Shown piece after piece: positions 8,177 through 19,156 of a stretch of DNA of 64,000 nucleotides. The notes beneath the pieces are model-generated. The model saw only the letters and a list, made by a program, of their open reading frames with translations, did no database searches and was not told where the DNA came from. The position numbers and the translations under genes were made by a program. Source of the stretch: Phenylobacterium kunshanense (lineage in GTDB: Bacteria > Pseudomonadota > Alphaproteobacteria > Caulobacterales > Caulobacteraceae); contig NZ_QFYS01000001.1 in the NCBI RefSeq assembly GCF_003254525.1, forward strand, positions 248,001 through 312,000, given 5' to 3'. How positions within the stretch are numbered: the first letter of the stretch is position 1; each line of letters begins with the position of its first letter.

Positions 8177-10005
8177 AGGCCCAGGCGGGCAAGCCCCGGA
8201 TCAACGACTTCGTCGTCAAGTTCGCCAATGTGAACGGTTCGGGATCGGCGAGTGCGAATGGTCTCTTCGCCCGCTCCGTGATCCGGATGGGCGTGCCGGT
8301 CGCGGCCCGGAATATCTTCCCGTCGAACATCCAGGGACTGCCGACCTGGTACGAGGTGCGCATCACCGAGGCGGGCTATCTCGGCCGCAGGGGCGGGGTG
8401 GACCTGATGGTCGCGATGAACCCGCAGACCTGGGACCGCGACGTGGCCGAGATCGAGAGCGGCGGGTTCCTCTTCTACGACTCCACCAAACCTCTTCCGG
8501 GATCCAAGTTCCGCGACGACATCACGGTCATCGGTGTGCCGCTGACGGCCATGTGCAACGAGGCCTATGAGCTTCCGCGCGAACGCCAGCTCTTCAAGAA
8601 CACCATCTATGTCGGAGCCTTGGCGGCGCTTCTTGGCATGGACACCGATGTGATCGAGGCGCTGCTGGCCGAGGATTTCGCCGGCAAGGACCGGCTGATC
8701 AGGGCCAACGTCGAGGCCCTGCACATGGGCTACGCCTATGCCCTCAAGCACCTCTCGCCGCTGCCGCTGCAGGTACGGCGCTCGGACGGGGTGGGCGACC
8801 GGATCTATGTGGAAGGCAACCAGGCCGCGGGCTTGGGCGCAGTCTACGGCGGCGCCACGGTATGCGCCTGGTACCCGATCACGCCGTCGACCTCACTGGC
8901 GGAAGCTTTCATGAGTTATTGCGGCGAGTTGCGCGAGGATCCTGAGACTGGAAAGTCGCGCTACGCCATCATCCAGGCCGAAGACGAGATCGCTTCCATC
9001 GGCATGGTCGTCGGCGCGGGCTGGAACGGCTGCCGCGCCTTCACGGCCACCTCTGGGCCAGGCGTGTCGCTGATGACCGAGTTCATCGGGCTCAGCTATT
9101 TCGCCGAGATCCCGGCGGTGATCTTCGACGTGCAGCGGGGCGGACCGTCCACGGGCATGCCGACGCGCACCCAGCAGGCGGACCTGCTGGCCGCCGCCTA
9201 CGCCGGTCATGGCGACACCAAGCATGTGATGCTGCTGCCGGCCGACCCCGGCGACTGCTTCGAGATGGGCGCCCAGGCCTTCGACCTCGCCGACCGCCTG
9301 CAGACGACCGTCTTCGTGATGCTCGACCTCGATATCGGCATGCAGGAGTGGCTCACCAAGCCGTTCTCCTGGGACGACAGCCGCAAGCTGGACCGGGGCA
9401 AGGTGATGACCGCCGAGATGCTCGAGGCGGGCGCCGACTTCGGCCGATACAAAGAGGTCGATGGCGACGGAATTCCGTACAGGACCTATCCAGGGACGCA
9501 CCCGACCAAGGGCGGCTACTTCACCCGCGGCACCTCCCGGAACCCGTACGCGCGCTACTCCGAGGAAGGCGCGGTCTACGTCGACAACATGGAGCGGCTG
9601 CTCCGGAAGTTCGAGACAGCCAAATCGCTCGTGCCGCAGCCGGTGCTGAAGCCGGCCAAGGGCAAGACCAAGGACGGGGTGATCTATTTCGGCTCCACCA
9701 CCCCGGCGATGGACGAGGCGCTGGAGATGCTGGAAGCGCAAGGGCGCCGGCTCGACGCGCTGCAGGTGCGGGCCTTCCCGTTCCCGGATCTCGTCTACGA
9801 GTTCATTGCGGCGCACGAGCGCGTTTTCGTGGTCGAGCAGAACCGCGACGCCCAGCTTCGCACCCTGATCGTAAACGAGGGTGACGTGAACCCTGCAAAG
9901 CTGGAGCCGGTCCTCCACTACGACGGCACCCCCATCACCGCGCGCTTCATCGCGGGCGCCATCGCCCAGCGGATGGCGCTGGGCCAGATCGAGGCGGCGG
10001 AATGA
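8161..10005 (+). CDS. 2-oxoacid:ferredoxin oxidoreductase, fused gamma-alpha subunit
   Basis: 614-residue subunit of a pyruvate/2-oxoglutarate ferredoxin oxidoreductase type enzyme, which decarboxylates a 2-oxoacid to acyl-CoA and reduces ferredoxin. Residues about 15-190 form the gamma domain (ANVNGSGSASANGLFAR, ITEAGYLGRRGG). The alpha domain follows with the YPITPSTSLAE motif and TATSGPGVSLM. It starts at the ATG at 8161, overlapping the GltD-like gene by 16 bp, and overlaps the beta gene by 4 bp. The exact substrate (2-oxoglutarate, pyruvate, branched or aromatic 2-oxoacid) cannot be decided from sequence alone. Confidence 0.88.
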   Translation: MPDTLKAQAGKPRINDFVVKFANVNGSGSASANGLFARSVIRMGVPVAARNIFPSNIQGLPTWYEVRITEAGYLGRRGGVDLMVAMNPQTWDRDVAEIESGGFLFYDSTKPLPGSKFRDDITVIGVPLTAMCNEAYELPRERQLFKNTIYVGALAALLGMDTDVIEALLAEDFAGKDRLIRANVEALHMGYAYALKHLSPLPLQVRRSDGVGDRIYVEGNQAAGLGAVYGGATVCAWYPITPSTSLAEAFMSYCGELREDPETGKSRYAIIQAEDEIASIGMVVGAGWNGCRAFTATSGPGVSLMTEFIGLSYFAEIPAVIFDVQRGGPSTGMPTRTQQADLLAAAYAGHGDTKHVMLLPADPGDCFEMGAQAFDLADRLQTTVFVMLDLDIGMQEWLTKPFSWDDSRKLDRGKVMTAEMLEAGADFGRYKEVDGDGIPYRTYPGTHPTKGGYFTRGTSRNPYARYSEEGAVYVDNMERLLRKFETAKSLVPQPVLKPAKGKTKDGVIYFGSTTPAMDEALEMLEAQGRRLDALQVRAFPFPDLVYEFIAAHERVFVVEQNRDAQLRTLIVNEGDVNPAKLEPVLHYDGTPITARFIAGAIAQRMALGQIEAAE

Positions 10006-11057
10006 CCTACATCCTGAAGCCCCAGCTCCATCACCCGAAGCTGCCTACCAACAGTCTCGGCTATACGCGCCGCGACTACGAAGGTTCGGTCTCGACGCTG
10101 TGTGCGGGCTGCGGCCACGACAGCATCTCCGCAGCGATCATCCAGGCCTGTTTCGAGCTGGAGTTGCCGCCGCATCGGGTGGCCAAGCTGTCGGGTATCG
10201 GCTGCTCGTCGAAGACGCCGGACTACTTCCTGGGCAACAGTCACGGGTTCAACACCGTCCACGGCCGGATGCCGTCCGTTCTGACCGGCGCGAACCTCGC
10301 CAACCGAGACCTGATCTACCTGGGCGTTTCGGGCGACGGGGACTCGGCGTCCATCGGCCTCGGCCAGTTCGCCCACGCCATCCGGCGCGGCGTGAACATG
10401 CTCTACATCGTCGAGAACAACGGAGTGTACGGCCTGACGAAGGGCCAGTTCTCGGCCACGTCGGACAAGGGCTCGAAGTCGAAGAAGGGCGTCGTGAACC
10501 ACGACGCCGGCATCGACATGGTCAGCCTGGCCCTGCAGATGGGCGCCACCTTCGTCGGACGGAGTTTTTCGGGCGACAAGGCGCAACTGGTTCCGCTGAT
10601 CAAGGCGGGCCTGGCGCACAAGGGCGCGGCGTTCATCGACTGCGTGAGCCCGTGCGTGCAGTTCAACAACCACAACGGCTCGACCAAGAGCTACGACTAT
10701 GTGCGCGAGCACAACGAGGCGGTGAACCGGCTCGATGTCATCACCCCGCGCGACCCGATCCACGTCGACTACAAGCCGGGGGAGACGGTCCGAGTGCAGC
10801 AGCATGACGGCTCGATCCTGTCGCTGCACAAGCTGAACGAGCTCTACAACCCGAACAGCCGTGCGCAGGCCCTGGGCTATCTCCAGGCCCGGCAGGCGAG
10901 GGGACAGATCGTCACCGGGCTGCTCTATGTCGATCCGGATGCGGGCGACCTGCACGAATCTATCGGCACCGTCGACACGCCGCTGAACCAGCTCGGGGAG
11001 GCAGAACTCGTGCCGGGGCAGGCGGCGCTGGACCGGATCAACGCCGGACTGCGCTGA
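10002..11057 (+). CDS. 2-oxoacid:ferredoxin oxidoreductase, beta subunit
   Basis: 351-residue thiamine-diphosphate-binding beta subunit. The TPP motif is GDGDSASIGLGQ ... ENNGVYGLTKGQ. Cysteines in CAGCGH, GIGCSSK and DCVSPC would hold the single [4Fe-4S] cluster that receives electrons from the thiamine intermediate. Longer at the C-terminus than minimal archaeal beta subunits. It overlaps the gamma-alpha gene by 4 bp (ATGA), so the three genes from 6386 form one tightly coupled operon. It ends facing the convergent TspO-like gene. Confidence 0.9.
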   Translation: MTYILKPQLHHPKLPTNSLGYTRRDYEGSVSTLCAGCGHDSISAAIIQACFELELPPHRVAKLSGIGCSSKTPDYFLGNSHGFNTVHGRMPSVLTGANLANRDLIYLGVSGDGDSASIGLGQFAHAIRRGVNMLYIVENNGVYGLTKGQFSATSDKGSKSKKGVVNHDAGIDMVSLALQMGATFVGRSFSGDKAQLVPLIKAGLAHKGAAFIDCVSPCVQFNNHNGSTKSYDYVREHNEAVNRLDVITPRDPIHVDYKPGETVRVQQHDGSILSLHKLNELYNPNSRAQALGYLQARQARGQIVTGLLYVDPDAGDLHESIGTVDTPLNQLGEAELVPGQAALDRINAGLR

Positions 11058-11066
11058 GGCCAGGGG

Positions 11067-11810
11067 TCAGGAGGCCGGCGCGCGAGACCGGGCGAGCCAG
11101 GCCGCGAAGAGGCCGATGACAATCGCGGCGGCGAGCGCGGCGGCGGCGACCAGCGGCTGGTCGCCCTTCTCGGCGACCCACACGGCCACCAGGCCCCACG
11201 CGACGGGAACCCCATAGGCGATCAGTCGCGAGATCTTGAGGATGGCCAGGGTCACCCCGGATACGGCAAGGATCCCGAGGCCGGCGGCGGGTAGCGCCGA
11301 GGCCGGGGTTATGTACCCCTCCGCCGTCAGGACGGTGAGGATGTTCAGCGCAGAGGCGATGGTCAGCCAGCCCGCAAGAAGGCCCAGGGGCCACCAGGCC
11401 AGGAGCCAGTCCAGCAAGGCTCCGGTATCGTATCGTCTGGCCGCGAGCAGGCCGCTGATCAGGACGACGGCCGACACGACGATGATCGCGACGGTGGCCC
11501 AGCGCGCATCCAGCGCCGACGCCCAGATCCACAGGCCGATACCTACGATGGCGGCGGTGGCCGGCCAGCCGAGCCGACTCGTCAGCGGGGCGTCGCGATT
11601 GCGTGGCGCCGCCTGCCAGACCGCAAATGCCATGAGCCCGGCGTAGATCAGGCTCCAGATCGAGAAGGCGTAGCCGGCGGCGCGGAGGGTCTGGTCGCCG
11701 CTTCTGGAAAATTCTGAGGCGCTCAGGCCGATGTTCCCGAACGCCTGGATGATCGGCGACAGGACTGCAAAGACGACGGCGGCGATCACCGCGATCTGGC
11801 GAGCGTTCAT
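11067..11810 (-). CDS. TspO/MBR-like integral membrane protein
   Basis: 247-residue hydrophobic protein with about six to seven membrane helices and many tryptophans, for example FSIWSLIYAG, LLAWWPLGLLAGW and PVAWGLVAVWV. The IWSLIY block resembles the conserved second-helix motif of TspO/MBR proteins, which bind porphyrins and cholesterol-like ligands. The protein is longer than classical 160-residue TspO, so it belongs to the extended relatives; ligand unknown. It starts inside the stop of the upstream DUF3313 lipoprotein gene (ATGA overlap), so the two are co-transcribed. Confidence 0.55.
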   Translation of the reverse strand: MNARQIAVIAAVVFAVLSPIIQAFGNIGLSASEFSRSGDQTLRAAGYAFSIWSLIYAGLMAFAVWQAAPRNRDAPLTSRLGWPATAAIVGIGLWIWASALDARWATVAIIVVSAVVLISGLLAARRYDTGALLDWLLAWWPLGLLAGWLTIASALNILTVLTAEGYITPASALPAAGLGILAVSGVTLAILKISRLIAYGVPVAWGLVAVWVAEKGDQPLVAAAALAAAIVIGLFAAWLARSRAPAS

Positions 11811-12589
11811 TTGGTCTCCTCGCCCTCCGCCTTCTTGCCCTTCGCAGCGCTTGCCTGGGGGATGTAGAGACCCGTGGCGAACGAGGCCAGCCAGCCCTCG
11901 GGCCGGAAGCGCGGGCCGTACTGGGCGCAGGGATCGGGGTCTTCGATCTTCCGGTCCTCACGATCCTTCGGCGTCATCGCCGCGCCCACCGCATCGCCGA
12001 ATGGCTCGGCGAACTGCAGGGCGTCCCCGATGCGGCTGAGCGAGGGATCGTCGGTCCCGATCGGCGTGGCGTTGCGGTTCCAGACGACGGCCGCCGCTTG
12101 TTTGCCGTCAGCCGTGATCATCTCGGCTTCGGCGCCCAGCCCGCCTACCGTGCCCGGCACGCGAATGCCGATCGGCCCGGGTATGAAGAAGCCGCTGGCG
12201 GCTGAGATGGCCGAGGCCGCGCGTCCGGTGGGTTCGACCCGCGAAACGACAGCGCGCACGCGTGCGTCCGCCGTCTCGCCGGGCGAGGCCAGAGCGAACC
12301 GCTCGGTGAGTTCGAAGCAGAGCTGCGCGTCGACTTCGCGTAGTAGACCCTCACGTTCGGCCTCGGAGAGCCATGCGGCGCTCTTGCCGGTTAGCAGCTG
12401 GGTCGGCTCGATCGTGATGCGCGATACGGCGGCGAGGCTAGCCTGGTCGCTCCGGCGCGCCACACTCGTGCGCAGGGCGCCGTCCTTGAGTTCGAGTCCC
12501 TCGTAGCTGGACAGATAGCCGGACTGGCGTCCCGGCGTCGCGCAAGCGCCCAGCAATAGGGCCGGGATAAGCAGAAAAGCGTAGTGCAC
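11807..12589 (-). CDS. DUF3313-family lipoprotein
   Basis: 260 residues with a lipoprotein signal peptide (GTG start; lipobox LLLGAC, Cys at about residue 16). A conserved N-terminal segment follows (SGYLSSYEGLELKDGALR), typical of DUF3313 outer-membrane lipoproteins. A glycine-rich stretch (GFFIPGPIGIRVPGTVGGLG) lies in the middle and a Lys/Glu-rich tail at the end. Function of the family is unknown. It overlaps the downstream membrane-protein gene by 4 bp. Family call from recalled pattern; moderately sure. Confidence 0.6.
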   Translation of the reverse strand: MHYAFLLIPALLLGACATPGRQSGYLSSYEGLELKDGALRTSVARRSDQASLAAVSRITIEPTQLLTGKSAAWLSEAEREGLLREVDAQLCFELTERFALASPGETADARVRAVVSRVEPTGRAASAISAASGFFIPGPIGIRVPGTVGGLGAEAEMITADGKQAAAVVWNRNATPIGTDDPSLSRIGDALQFAEPFGDAVGAAMTPKDREDRKIEDPDPCAQYGPRFRPEGWLASFATGLYIPQASAAKGKKAEGEETK

Positions 12590-12650
12590 GCGGAACCTCG
12601 TGACGCGCGGAGGTCCTGCCCGAACGCCGCGCGACGCGAGGAGGTTGCGG

Positions 12651-13676
<1,026 letters not shown>

Positions 13677-13756
13677 TTACGAACCCGGACTTGGAGTGCA
13701 GAGAGACGCGCGTGCGGCCTTGCAGAGTCGGCCGCGCGCGGGGCTATAGCTGATTT

Positions 13757-14935
13757 ATGACGCCAATCACTACCACAGCGGAACTCGCAGCCTTCTGCGA
13801 CCGGATCAAAGGGCAGCCTTTTGTCGCGGTCGACACCGAGTTCATGCGCGAGACGACCTACTGGCCGAAGCTTTGCCTGATCCAGGCCGCGACCCCGACC
13901 GACGAGGCCGTCATCGATCCGCTCGCGGACGGAATCGATCTGGAACCGTTCCTGGCCGTGCTGCGCGATCCGAAGATCCTCAAGGTGTTCCACGCCGCGC
14001 GGCAGGACGTCGAGATCTTCAACAATCTTCAGGCTATGCCCCGGCCCCTGTTCGACACCCAGATCGCGGGGATGGCGGCGGGCTTCGGCGAGCAGATCGC
14101 GTACGACGCCCTCGTGCGGCAGATGCTGAAGATCGAGCTCGACAAGAGTTCCCGCTTCACCGACTGGGCCCGCCGGCCGCTGACCGACAGCCAGCTCACC
14201 TACGCCATTGCGGACGTCACCCATCTGGCGCGGCTTTATCCCATGCTGCGCGAGCGTCTGGAGCGGGAAGGGCGCCTGGCCTGGGTCACCGACGAGATGG
14301 CCGACCTTACCGACGCGGCCAACTACGATGTGGAGCCCGAGAACGCCTGGAAGCGGCTGCGTCCGCGCCGGCACACGGCCAAGTATCTGGCGGTGTATCG
14401 CGCCGTCGCCGCCTGGCGCGAACGGACCGCCCAGCTTCGTGACCAGCCGCGCGGTCGGATCCTGAAGGACGAGGCGATCGACGAGATCGCCACCCAGGGT
14501 CCCACGGACGCTGAGGGCTTGGATCGGCTGCGCTCGGTGCCTAAGGGCTTCTCTGGCTCGCGCTTCGGGCCCGATCTCGTCGCCGCCATCCGGGAGGCGC
14601 TGAGAGACCCCGAGGCCTATGCCCCGGTGATCGAGAAGACGCGACAACACGCTTCCCCCGCCGCCGGGGCGGTCGTCGAGCTCCTGAAGGTGTTGCTGAA
14701 GGCGCGGGCCGAGGAGGCCGGGGTGGCGTCCAAGCTGATCGCGACGGTCTCCGACCTGGAGCAGATCGCCAACGACGACGACGCCGATGTCGGCGCGCTG
14801 AAGGGCTGGCGGCGGGAGGCCTTCGGCGAGGACGCCCTCAAACTGAAGAAGGGCGAACTGGCGCTCGTGCTGGATGGCGCCAGGGTCCGTGTCGTCGAGG
14901 TCCGGCGCGCGCCTCGTCAGGCCAAGCACGACTGA
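13757..14935 (+). CDS. rnd: Ribonuclease D
   Basis: 392-residue DEDD-family 3'-5' exoribonuclease involved in tRNA 3' maturation. The exonuclease motifs are all present: motif I VDTEFMRE (about residues 25-32), motif II FHAARQDVEIF (about 80) and motif III YAIADVTHLARLY (about 150). An HRDC domain follows at about 210-285 (LRDQPRGRILKDEAIDEIA), then a C-terminal helical region. ATG at 13757. The downstream 490 bp contains no clear gene. Confidence 0.95.
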   Translation: MTPITTTAELAAFCDRIKGQPFVAVDTEFMRETTYWPKLCLIQAATPTDEAVIDPLADGIDLEPFLAVLRDPKILKVFHAARQDVEIFNNLQAMPRPLFDTQIAGMAAGFGEQIAYDALVRQMLKIELDKSSRFTDWARRPLTDSQLTYAIADVTHLARLYPMLRERLEREGRLAWVTDEMADLTDAANYDVEPENAWKRLRPRRHTAKYLAVYRAVAAWRERTAQLRDQPRGRILKDEAIDEIATQGPTDAEGLDRLRSVPKGFSGSRFGPDLVAAIREALRDPEAYAPVIEKTRQHASPAAGAVVELLKVLLKARAEEAGVASKLIATVSDLEQIANDDDADVGALKGWRREAFGEDALKLKKGELALVLDGARVRVVEVRRAPRQAKHD

Positions 14936-15427
14936 CCGACGGATCCTGGGGACAACGGCAAGCCCCAGACTTGCAGAGCTTTTCCGGATCGGTCCCCGGA
15001 TTGTCCACAGCTCGCCCACCGAGCTTTGCCTTGACGCTCCACAGGTGGCGGCGGAGCGGCCATTGCGGGGGCGGCGGGATCGCGTGAACCTCCACTTGCC
15101 GAGAGGGACTGCGGCGCGGCTGACCGGGCGACCGGGAGGCAGGCGGGCAGGAGGCTCTCCAGATCGGATGGTTCCGGGGCGACCCGGGGTCCTCGAGACG
15201 GAGGCGGCACGGAAGACGGTGCAGCGGTGGCTGGGCGACCAGCAGGACGATGCGGCGCTTCCACCTCGAAGGCTCAGGTCCCCCAACGGATCTGGTTCAG
15301 AGGGCGGTGTTCCGGGTGACCGGAGCGCCGCCTTCTTCATTTGCCCTCCGGCTTCAGATCCAGCACCCCGGATCGCGTCCTGCCGAAGGCCAACTGAAGG
15401 GGGGACGGGCGACCGCCCCCCAACTCC
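14936..15427. other. 492-bp gap between convergent rnd and ppx; no gene recognised
   Basis: GC-rich sequence lying between two convergent genes. Frames of 80-195 codons exist but their translations are Pro/Arg/Ala-rich, without domains or a credible ribosome-binding site, and look like chance frames. A hairpin-forming repeat CTGGGG / CCCCAG (about 14946-14968) lies just after rnd, without a T-run. A single TTGTCCACA (15001-15009) differs by one base from a DnaA box. I do not assign a function. Confidence 0.4.
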
Positions 15428-16930
15428 TCATCCGAACTCCAGCTTCAGCCTCAGCGCCTGAGCAAGGGCCTGCGCGCGCCGAGCGGTCTGCTCGCCCAGA
15501 AGCATGTCCTCCCAACCGGCCAGGACCGACAGGACGAGGCGGTCGCCGCGGATGGCGACGGCGGACATCTCCAGCAGGCGCGGATTGTGGCCGGACAGGT
15601 CGCACCCCAGGCGGATGGCTGAGCCCAGGGCCCGCGCGCGCTGGCGCCGCTCGTTGGAGAGGATCCGGCTAAGCGCCGCAGCGCCCGGCGGCTGGCTGGC
15701 GGCCGAGTGTCTCGAGAAGGCGACGCAGGCGAGGAAGGCCCGCTCGGGATGGCTGAGACCTGCCAGCGGCGCTCTGAGGACCTGTTCGAACGCGAGGTCG
15801 GCCCTATGGTCGGGGTGCAGCCGGGCGCCGAGATCGGCCAGGCGGCAGGCCGCGGACGTCAGGAGGGCGTCCCGGCCGTCGAAGAGGGGCGGTAGCCGTT
15901 CGAACATCGGCGCCAGCCACACTTCCAGCGCGTGACCAAGGGCCGGCGAAATCCCGCGCTGGGCGGTGAGCGCCTCGCAGCCCTCGGTCAGCGGATCGAG
16001 CTGCCGCACCTCGGGAGGCATGGCTTCGAGCAGCATGCCTTCGCGGACCCCATAGGCAGAGATGACGAGCCGCTGGATCCCCATGCGCTCGATCGCCCGC
16101 TCCAGCACCAGCGCAGAGTAGGGCAGGGTGTCGTAGCGCTTCTTGGAGAGGCCCTGGATGCCCTCGAGCGACGAGCGGGACTGGCGTTGCACGAAGCGTG
16201 TCAGCTCGAGCGCGTCGGCGCGAGTGATCTCATACTGATGGGCCACGTGCAGCGGGTAGTCCGCGACCTGCATGTGCAGGAGGGCGAGGTTTCGCCACGC
16301 GCCCCCGACGGCGTGAAACTCCGGGCTGGCGTAACGGCTTGCGAGGGGCGACAGATGGTCGTCCACCAGCCGACGGATACGGTCGGCGACCAGGGGCTTG
16401 GGAGCCCCCAGGGCGAAGGGGCCGAGCGGCAGGGTCACGCCCTCGGCGTCGGCCATCCCGTTCAGCCGGACCAGTTCCAGGCTCGAACCGCCGAGGTCGC
16501 CGACGACGCCCTCCGCGTCCGGCTGGCCGCAGATCACGCCGAGCGCGGCGTACCTTGCCTCCTCCTCGCCTGACAGGATGCGGATATCCAGTCCGGTCTC
16601 GTCATGCACCCGCTTCAGGAACGCGCGGCCGTCCGCCGCCTCGCGCACCGCGGCCGTCGCAGCGGTCGTCACTTCGTCGGCCTTCCAGCCGTCGAGAACC
16701 GCGCGGAACCGCCGGAGAGCCCCGATCGCGGCCTCTACGCCTTCCGGCGAGAGGCGGCCCGTCGCCGGCAGGTCCCTGCCAAGACCCGCGACCACCTTTT
16801 CGTTGTAGATCGTCCAGAGCGCGCGCCCGTCGACCCGGTAGATCACCAGGCGAACGGAGTTGGATCCGACGTCGATGACCGCCGCCTGGCGACCGTCGGG
16901 ACGAACGGCGCTATCCCCGCGAGGCCACAT
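15428..16930 (-). CDS. ppx: Exopolyphosphatase / guanosine pentaphosphatase (Ppx/GppA)
   Basis: 500-residue ASKHA-fold phosphatase that hydrolyses polyphosphate and/or pppGpp. Visible motifs: the N-terminal phosphate-1 loop [14 protein letters not shown] (about residues 18-31); [10 protein letters not shown]; the [10 protein letters not shown] block; and the second phosphate loop [13 protein letters not shown] (about 142-154). The C-terminal helical region has a degenerate HD-like helical domain. It overlaps the 3' end of ppk by 20 bp, so both polyphosphate enzymes, synthetic and degradative, are translated from one message. I cannot separate polyphosphatase from pppGpp hydrolase activity by sequence. 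Confidence 0.9.
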   Translation of the reverse strand: MWPRGDSAVRPDGRQAAVIDVGSNSVRLVIYRVDGRALWTIYNEKVVAGLGRDLPATGRLSPEGVEAAIGALRRFRAVLDGWKADEVTTAATAAVREAADGRAFLKRVHDETGLDIRILSGEEEARYAALGVICGQPDAEGVVGDLGGSSLELVRLNGMADAEGVTLPLGPFALGAPKPLVADRIRRLVDDHLSPLASRYASPEFHAVGGAWRNLALLHMQVADYPLHVAHQYEITRADALELTRFVQRQSRSSLEGIQGLSKKRYDTLPYSALVLERAIERMGIQRLVISAYGVREGMLLEAMPPEVRQLDPLTEGCEALTAQRGISPALGHALEVWLAPMFERLPPLFDGRDALLTSAACRLADLGARLHPDHRADLAFEQVLRAPLAGLSHPERAFLACVAFSRHSAASQPPGAAALSRILSNERRQRARALGSAIRLGCDLSGHNPRLLEMSAVAIRGDRLVLSVLAGWEDMLLGEQTARRAQALAQALRLKLEFG

Positions 16931-19136
16931 TTTCGATCGCGCGCGGCATGTCCTTCACTTTCTGCCCGCGACCGGAAAGGCTGGGATTGGTCATGAAATA
17001 CTCATGCGCCGAGAAGGCGTTCGGGTGGTCCCAGGCAGGATCACGCCTATAGCGGCCGTCGGCGTCCAGGGTCCAGCTCTGCGCCTCATCCTTCAGGTTG
17101 GCGAGCATGATCTGCTGGAGAACCTGCTGGTGCACTGTCGGGTTCTCGATCGGGGTCATAACCTCGACCCGCCGGTCCAGGTTTCGCGGCATCCAGTCCG
17201 CCGAGGACATGAACACGCGAGCATGCTGCGAGGGGATCGCGTGACCGTTGGCGAACGCGACGATGCGCCCGTGTTCGAGGAAGCGCCCGACGATCGACTT
17301 GACCCGGATGTTCTCGGACAGGCCGGGCAGGCCGGGGCGCAGGCAGCAGATGCCTCGGATCACCAGGTCGATGGGCACGCCAGCCTGACCGGCGGCGTAG
17401 AGCGCATCGATGATCTCCGGATCCACCAGCGAGTTCATCTTCGCCCATATGCCGGCCGGCTTGCCGGCGCGAGCGTTGTGCGCCTCGTCACCGATCATCC
17501 GCAGCAGGTCGCGCTTCAGGGTGATGGGCGAGAACGACAGCCGCTCCAGCCCGACGGGCTGGGCGTAGCCGGTGACGTAGTTGAACAGCTTCGCCGCATC
17601 GCGTCCGAACGGGGGCTCGGTCGTGAACAGGGAGAGGTCGGTGTAGATGCGCGCGGTGATCGGATGATAGTTGCCGGTCCCGAAATGGCAGTAGCTGCGC
17701 AGCTGCTCGCCTTCCTTTCGAACCACGACCGACAGCTTGGCGTGCGTCTTGTACTCGATGAAGCCATAGACGACGTGGACGCCGGCCCGCTCAAGGTCGC
17801 GGGCCCACTTGAGGTTGGCCTCCTCGTCGAACCGCGCCTTGATCTCGATGACCGCGGTGACGTTCTTGCCGTTCTCCGCCGCCTCGATCAGTGCGGCCAC
17901 GATCGGACTGTCCTTCGAGGTGCGGTAGAGAGTCTGCTTGATCGCGAGGACGTTCGGGTCCCGGGCGGCCTGGCGCAGGAACTGGACGACCACGTCGAAG
18001 CTTTCGAACGGATGGTGGACCAGGATGTCCTTCTCGCGGATTGCGGCGAAGCAATCGCCGCCGTGGTCGCGGATCCGCTCCGGGAAGCGGGGCTCGAACG
18101 GCTTGAACTTGAGGTCGGGGCGGTCTGAGGGGATCAGCTGGGTGAGTTCGTCCAGGCCCAGGAGACCATCGAACACGATCACGTCCTCGGGTTCGACGCC
18201 CAGGCTCTGCAGGATGAAGGCCCGTAGCTCCTCGGGCATGTCGTCTTCGATCTCGATACGCACCACCGAGCCCAGCCGGCGCTGCTTGAGGCGCGCCTCG
18301 AACTCGCGGACGAGATCTTCGGCTTCTTCCTCGATCTCGACGTCGGAGTCGCGGATCAGGCGGAAGACCCCCTGCTGTTCGACCTCGCAGCCAGGGAAGA
18401 GATGGTCGAGGAAGAGCGTGACCATGCTTTCCAGCGAGATCACCCGACGCTGCGCCTTGCGACGCGTGGACGGGCGGCCGGGCGCCACATCCCAGAAGCG
18501 GGCAACCTGCGCGGGCAACGGCGCCAGGGCGTAGAGCTGCCGGCCATCCGCGATGCGGCGGATCTTCAGCACCAGCGAAAACGCCAGGTTGGGGATGAAC
18601 GGAAAGGGATGCGCCGGGTCGATCGCCAGCGGGGTCAGCACGGGGAACAGTTCGGACAGGAAGCGGCGTTCCAGATGGACGCGCTCGCCCTCTGTGACCT
18701 CGTCCGCGGAAATGTAGCGCAGGCCTTCGCCCGCTAGCTCGTCGCGCAGTTCGCTCCACCGCTTCTGCTGGTCGGCCATCAGGTCGGCCGCCGCCTCGTT
18801 CACGCGCACGAGCTGTTCGGCGGGCGTCAGGCCGTCCTGGCTCAGCACACGCACGCTTTCGCGCACCTGCGCCTTCAGGCCCGCCACCCGGACCATGTAA
18901 AATTCGTCGAGGTTGTTGGCGCTGATGGCCAGGAACCGCAGCCGTTCGAGCAGCGGATGGCGGGGATTCATGCTCTCGGCGAGCACCCGCCTATTGAAGG
19001 CCAGCCAGGATAGTTCGCGGTTGAAGAAGCGCGCCGGCGAGGCGGCAAGGTCCTCGACAGACGCCGCGGCCGCATCGGGGACAGCCGGCGCCGTAGCGGA
19101 GACTGTCATTCGAGCGACGTCGTTGGGCGGCGGCAT
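16911..19136 (-). CDS. ppk: Polyphosphate kinase 1
   Basis: 741-residue PPK1, which reversibly polymerises the ATP gamma-phosphate into polyphosphate. N-terminal domain [16 protein letters not shown] and [12 protein letters not shown] (about residues 38-85). The catalytic region includes [14 protein letters not shown]. The block [18 protein letters not shown] contains the histidines aligned with the autophosphorylated His in E. coli. The C-terminus has GICCLRPG and [17 protein letters not shown]. Length slightly above the usual 690-730 because of a 35-residue Ala-rich N-terminal extension; a second Met at residue 10 could be the start. Upstream partner of ppx. Confidence 0.96.
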   Translation of the reverse strand: MPPPNDVARMTVSATAPAVPDAAAASVEDLAASPARFFNRELSWLAFNRRVLAESMNPRHPLLERLRFLAISANNLDEFYMVRVAGLKAQVRESVRVLSQDGLTPAEQLVRVNEAAADLMADQQKRWSELRDELAGEGLRYISADEVTEGERVHLERRFLSELFPVLTPLAIDPAHPFPFIPNLAFSLVLKIRRIADGRQLYALAPLPAQVARFWDVAPGRPSTRRKAQRRVISLESMVTLFLDHLFPGCEVEQQGVFRLIRDSDVEIEEEAEDLVREFEARLKQRRLGSVVRIEIEDDMPEELRAFILQSLGVEPEDVIVFDGLLGLDELTQLIPSDRPDLKFKPFEPRFPERIRDHGGDCFAAIREKDILVHHPFESFDVVVQFLRQAARDPNVLAIKQTLYRTSKDSPIVAALIEAAENGKNVTAVIEIKARFDEEANLKWARDLERAGVHVVYGFIEYKTHAKLSVVVRKEGEQLRSYCHFGTGNYHPITARIYTDLSLFTTEPPFGRDAAKLFNYVTGYAQPVGLERLSFSPITLKRDLLRMIGDEAHNARAGKPAGIWAKMNSLVDPEIIDALYAAGQAGVPIDLVIRGICCLRPGLPGLSENIRVKSIVGRFLEHGRIVAFANGHAIPSQHARVFMSSADWMPRNLDRRVEVMTPIENPTVHQQVLQQIMLANLKDEAQSWTLDADGRYRRDPAWDHPNAFSAHEYFMTNPSLSGRGQKVKDMPRAIENVASRG

Positions 19137-19156
19137 CTATGAATTCTCGACCAGCG

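Noticed and set aside
15001..15009. TTGTCCACA as a DnaA box or origin
   Set aside because: Single site with one mismatch, no cluster of further boxes, no AT-rich region and no origin-type neighbours; a similar lone site near 31112 is equally unsupported.
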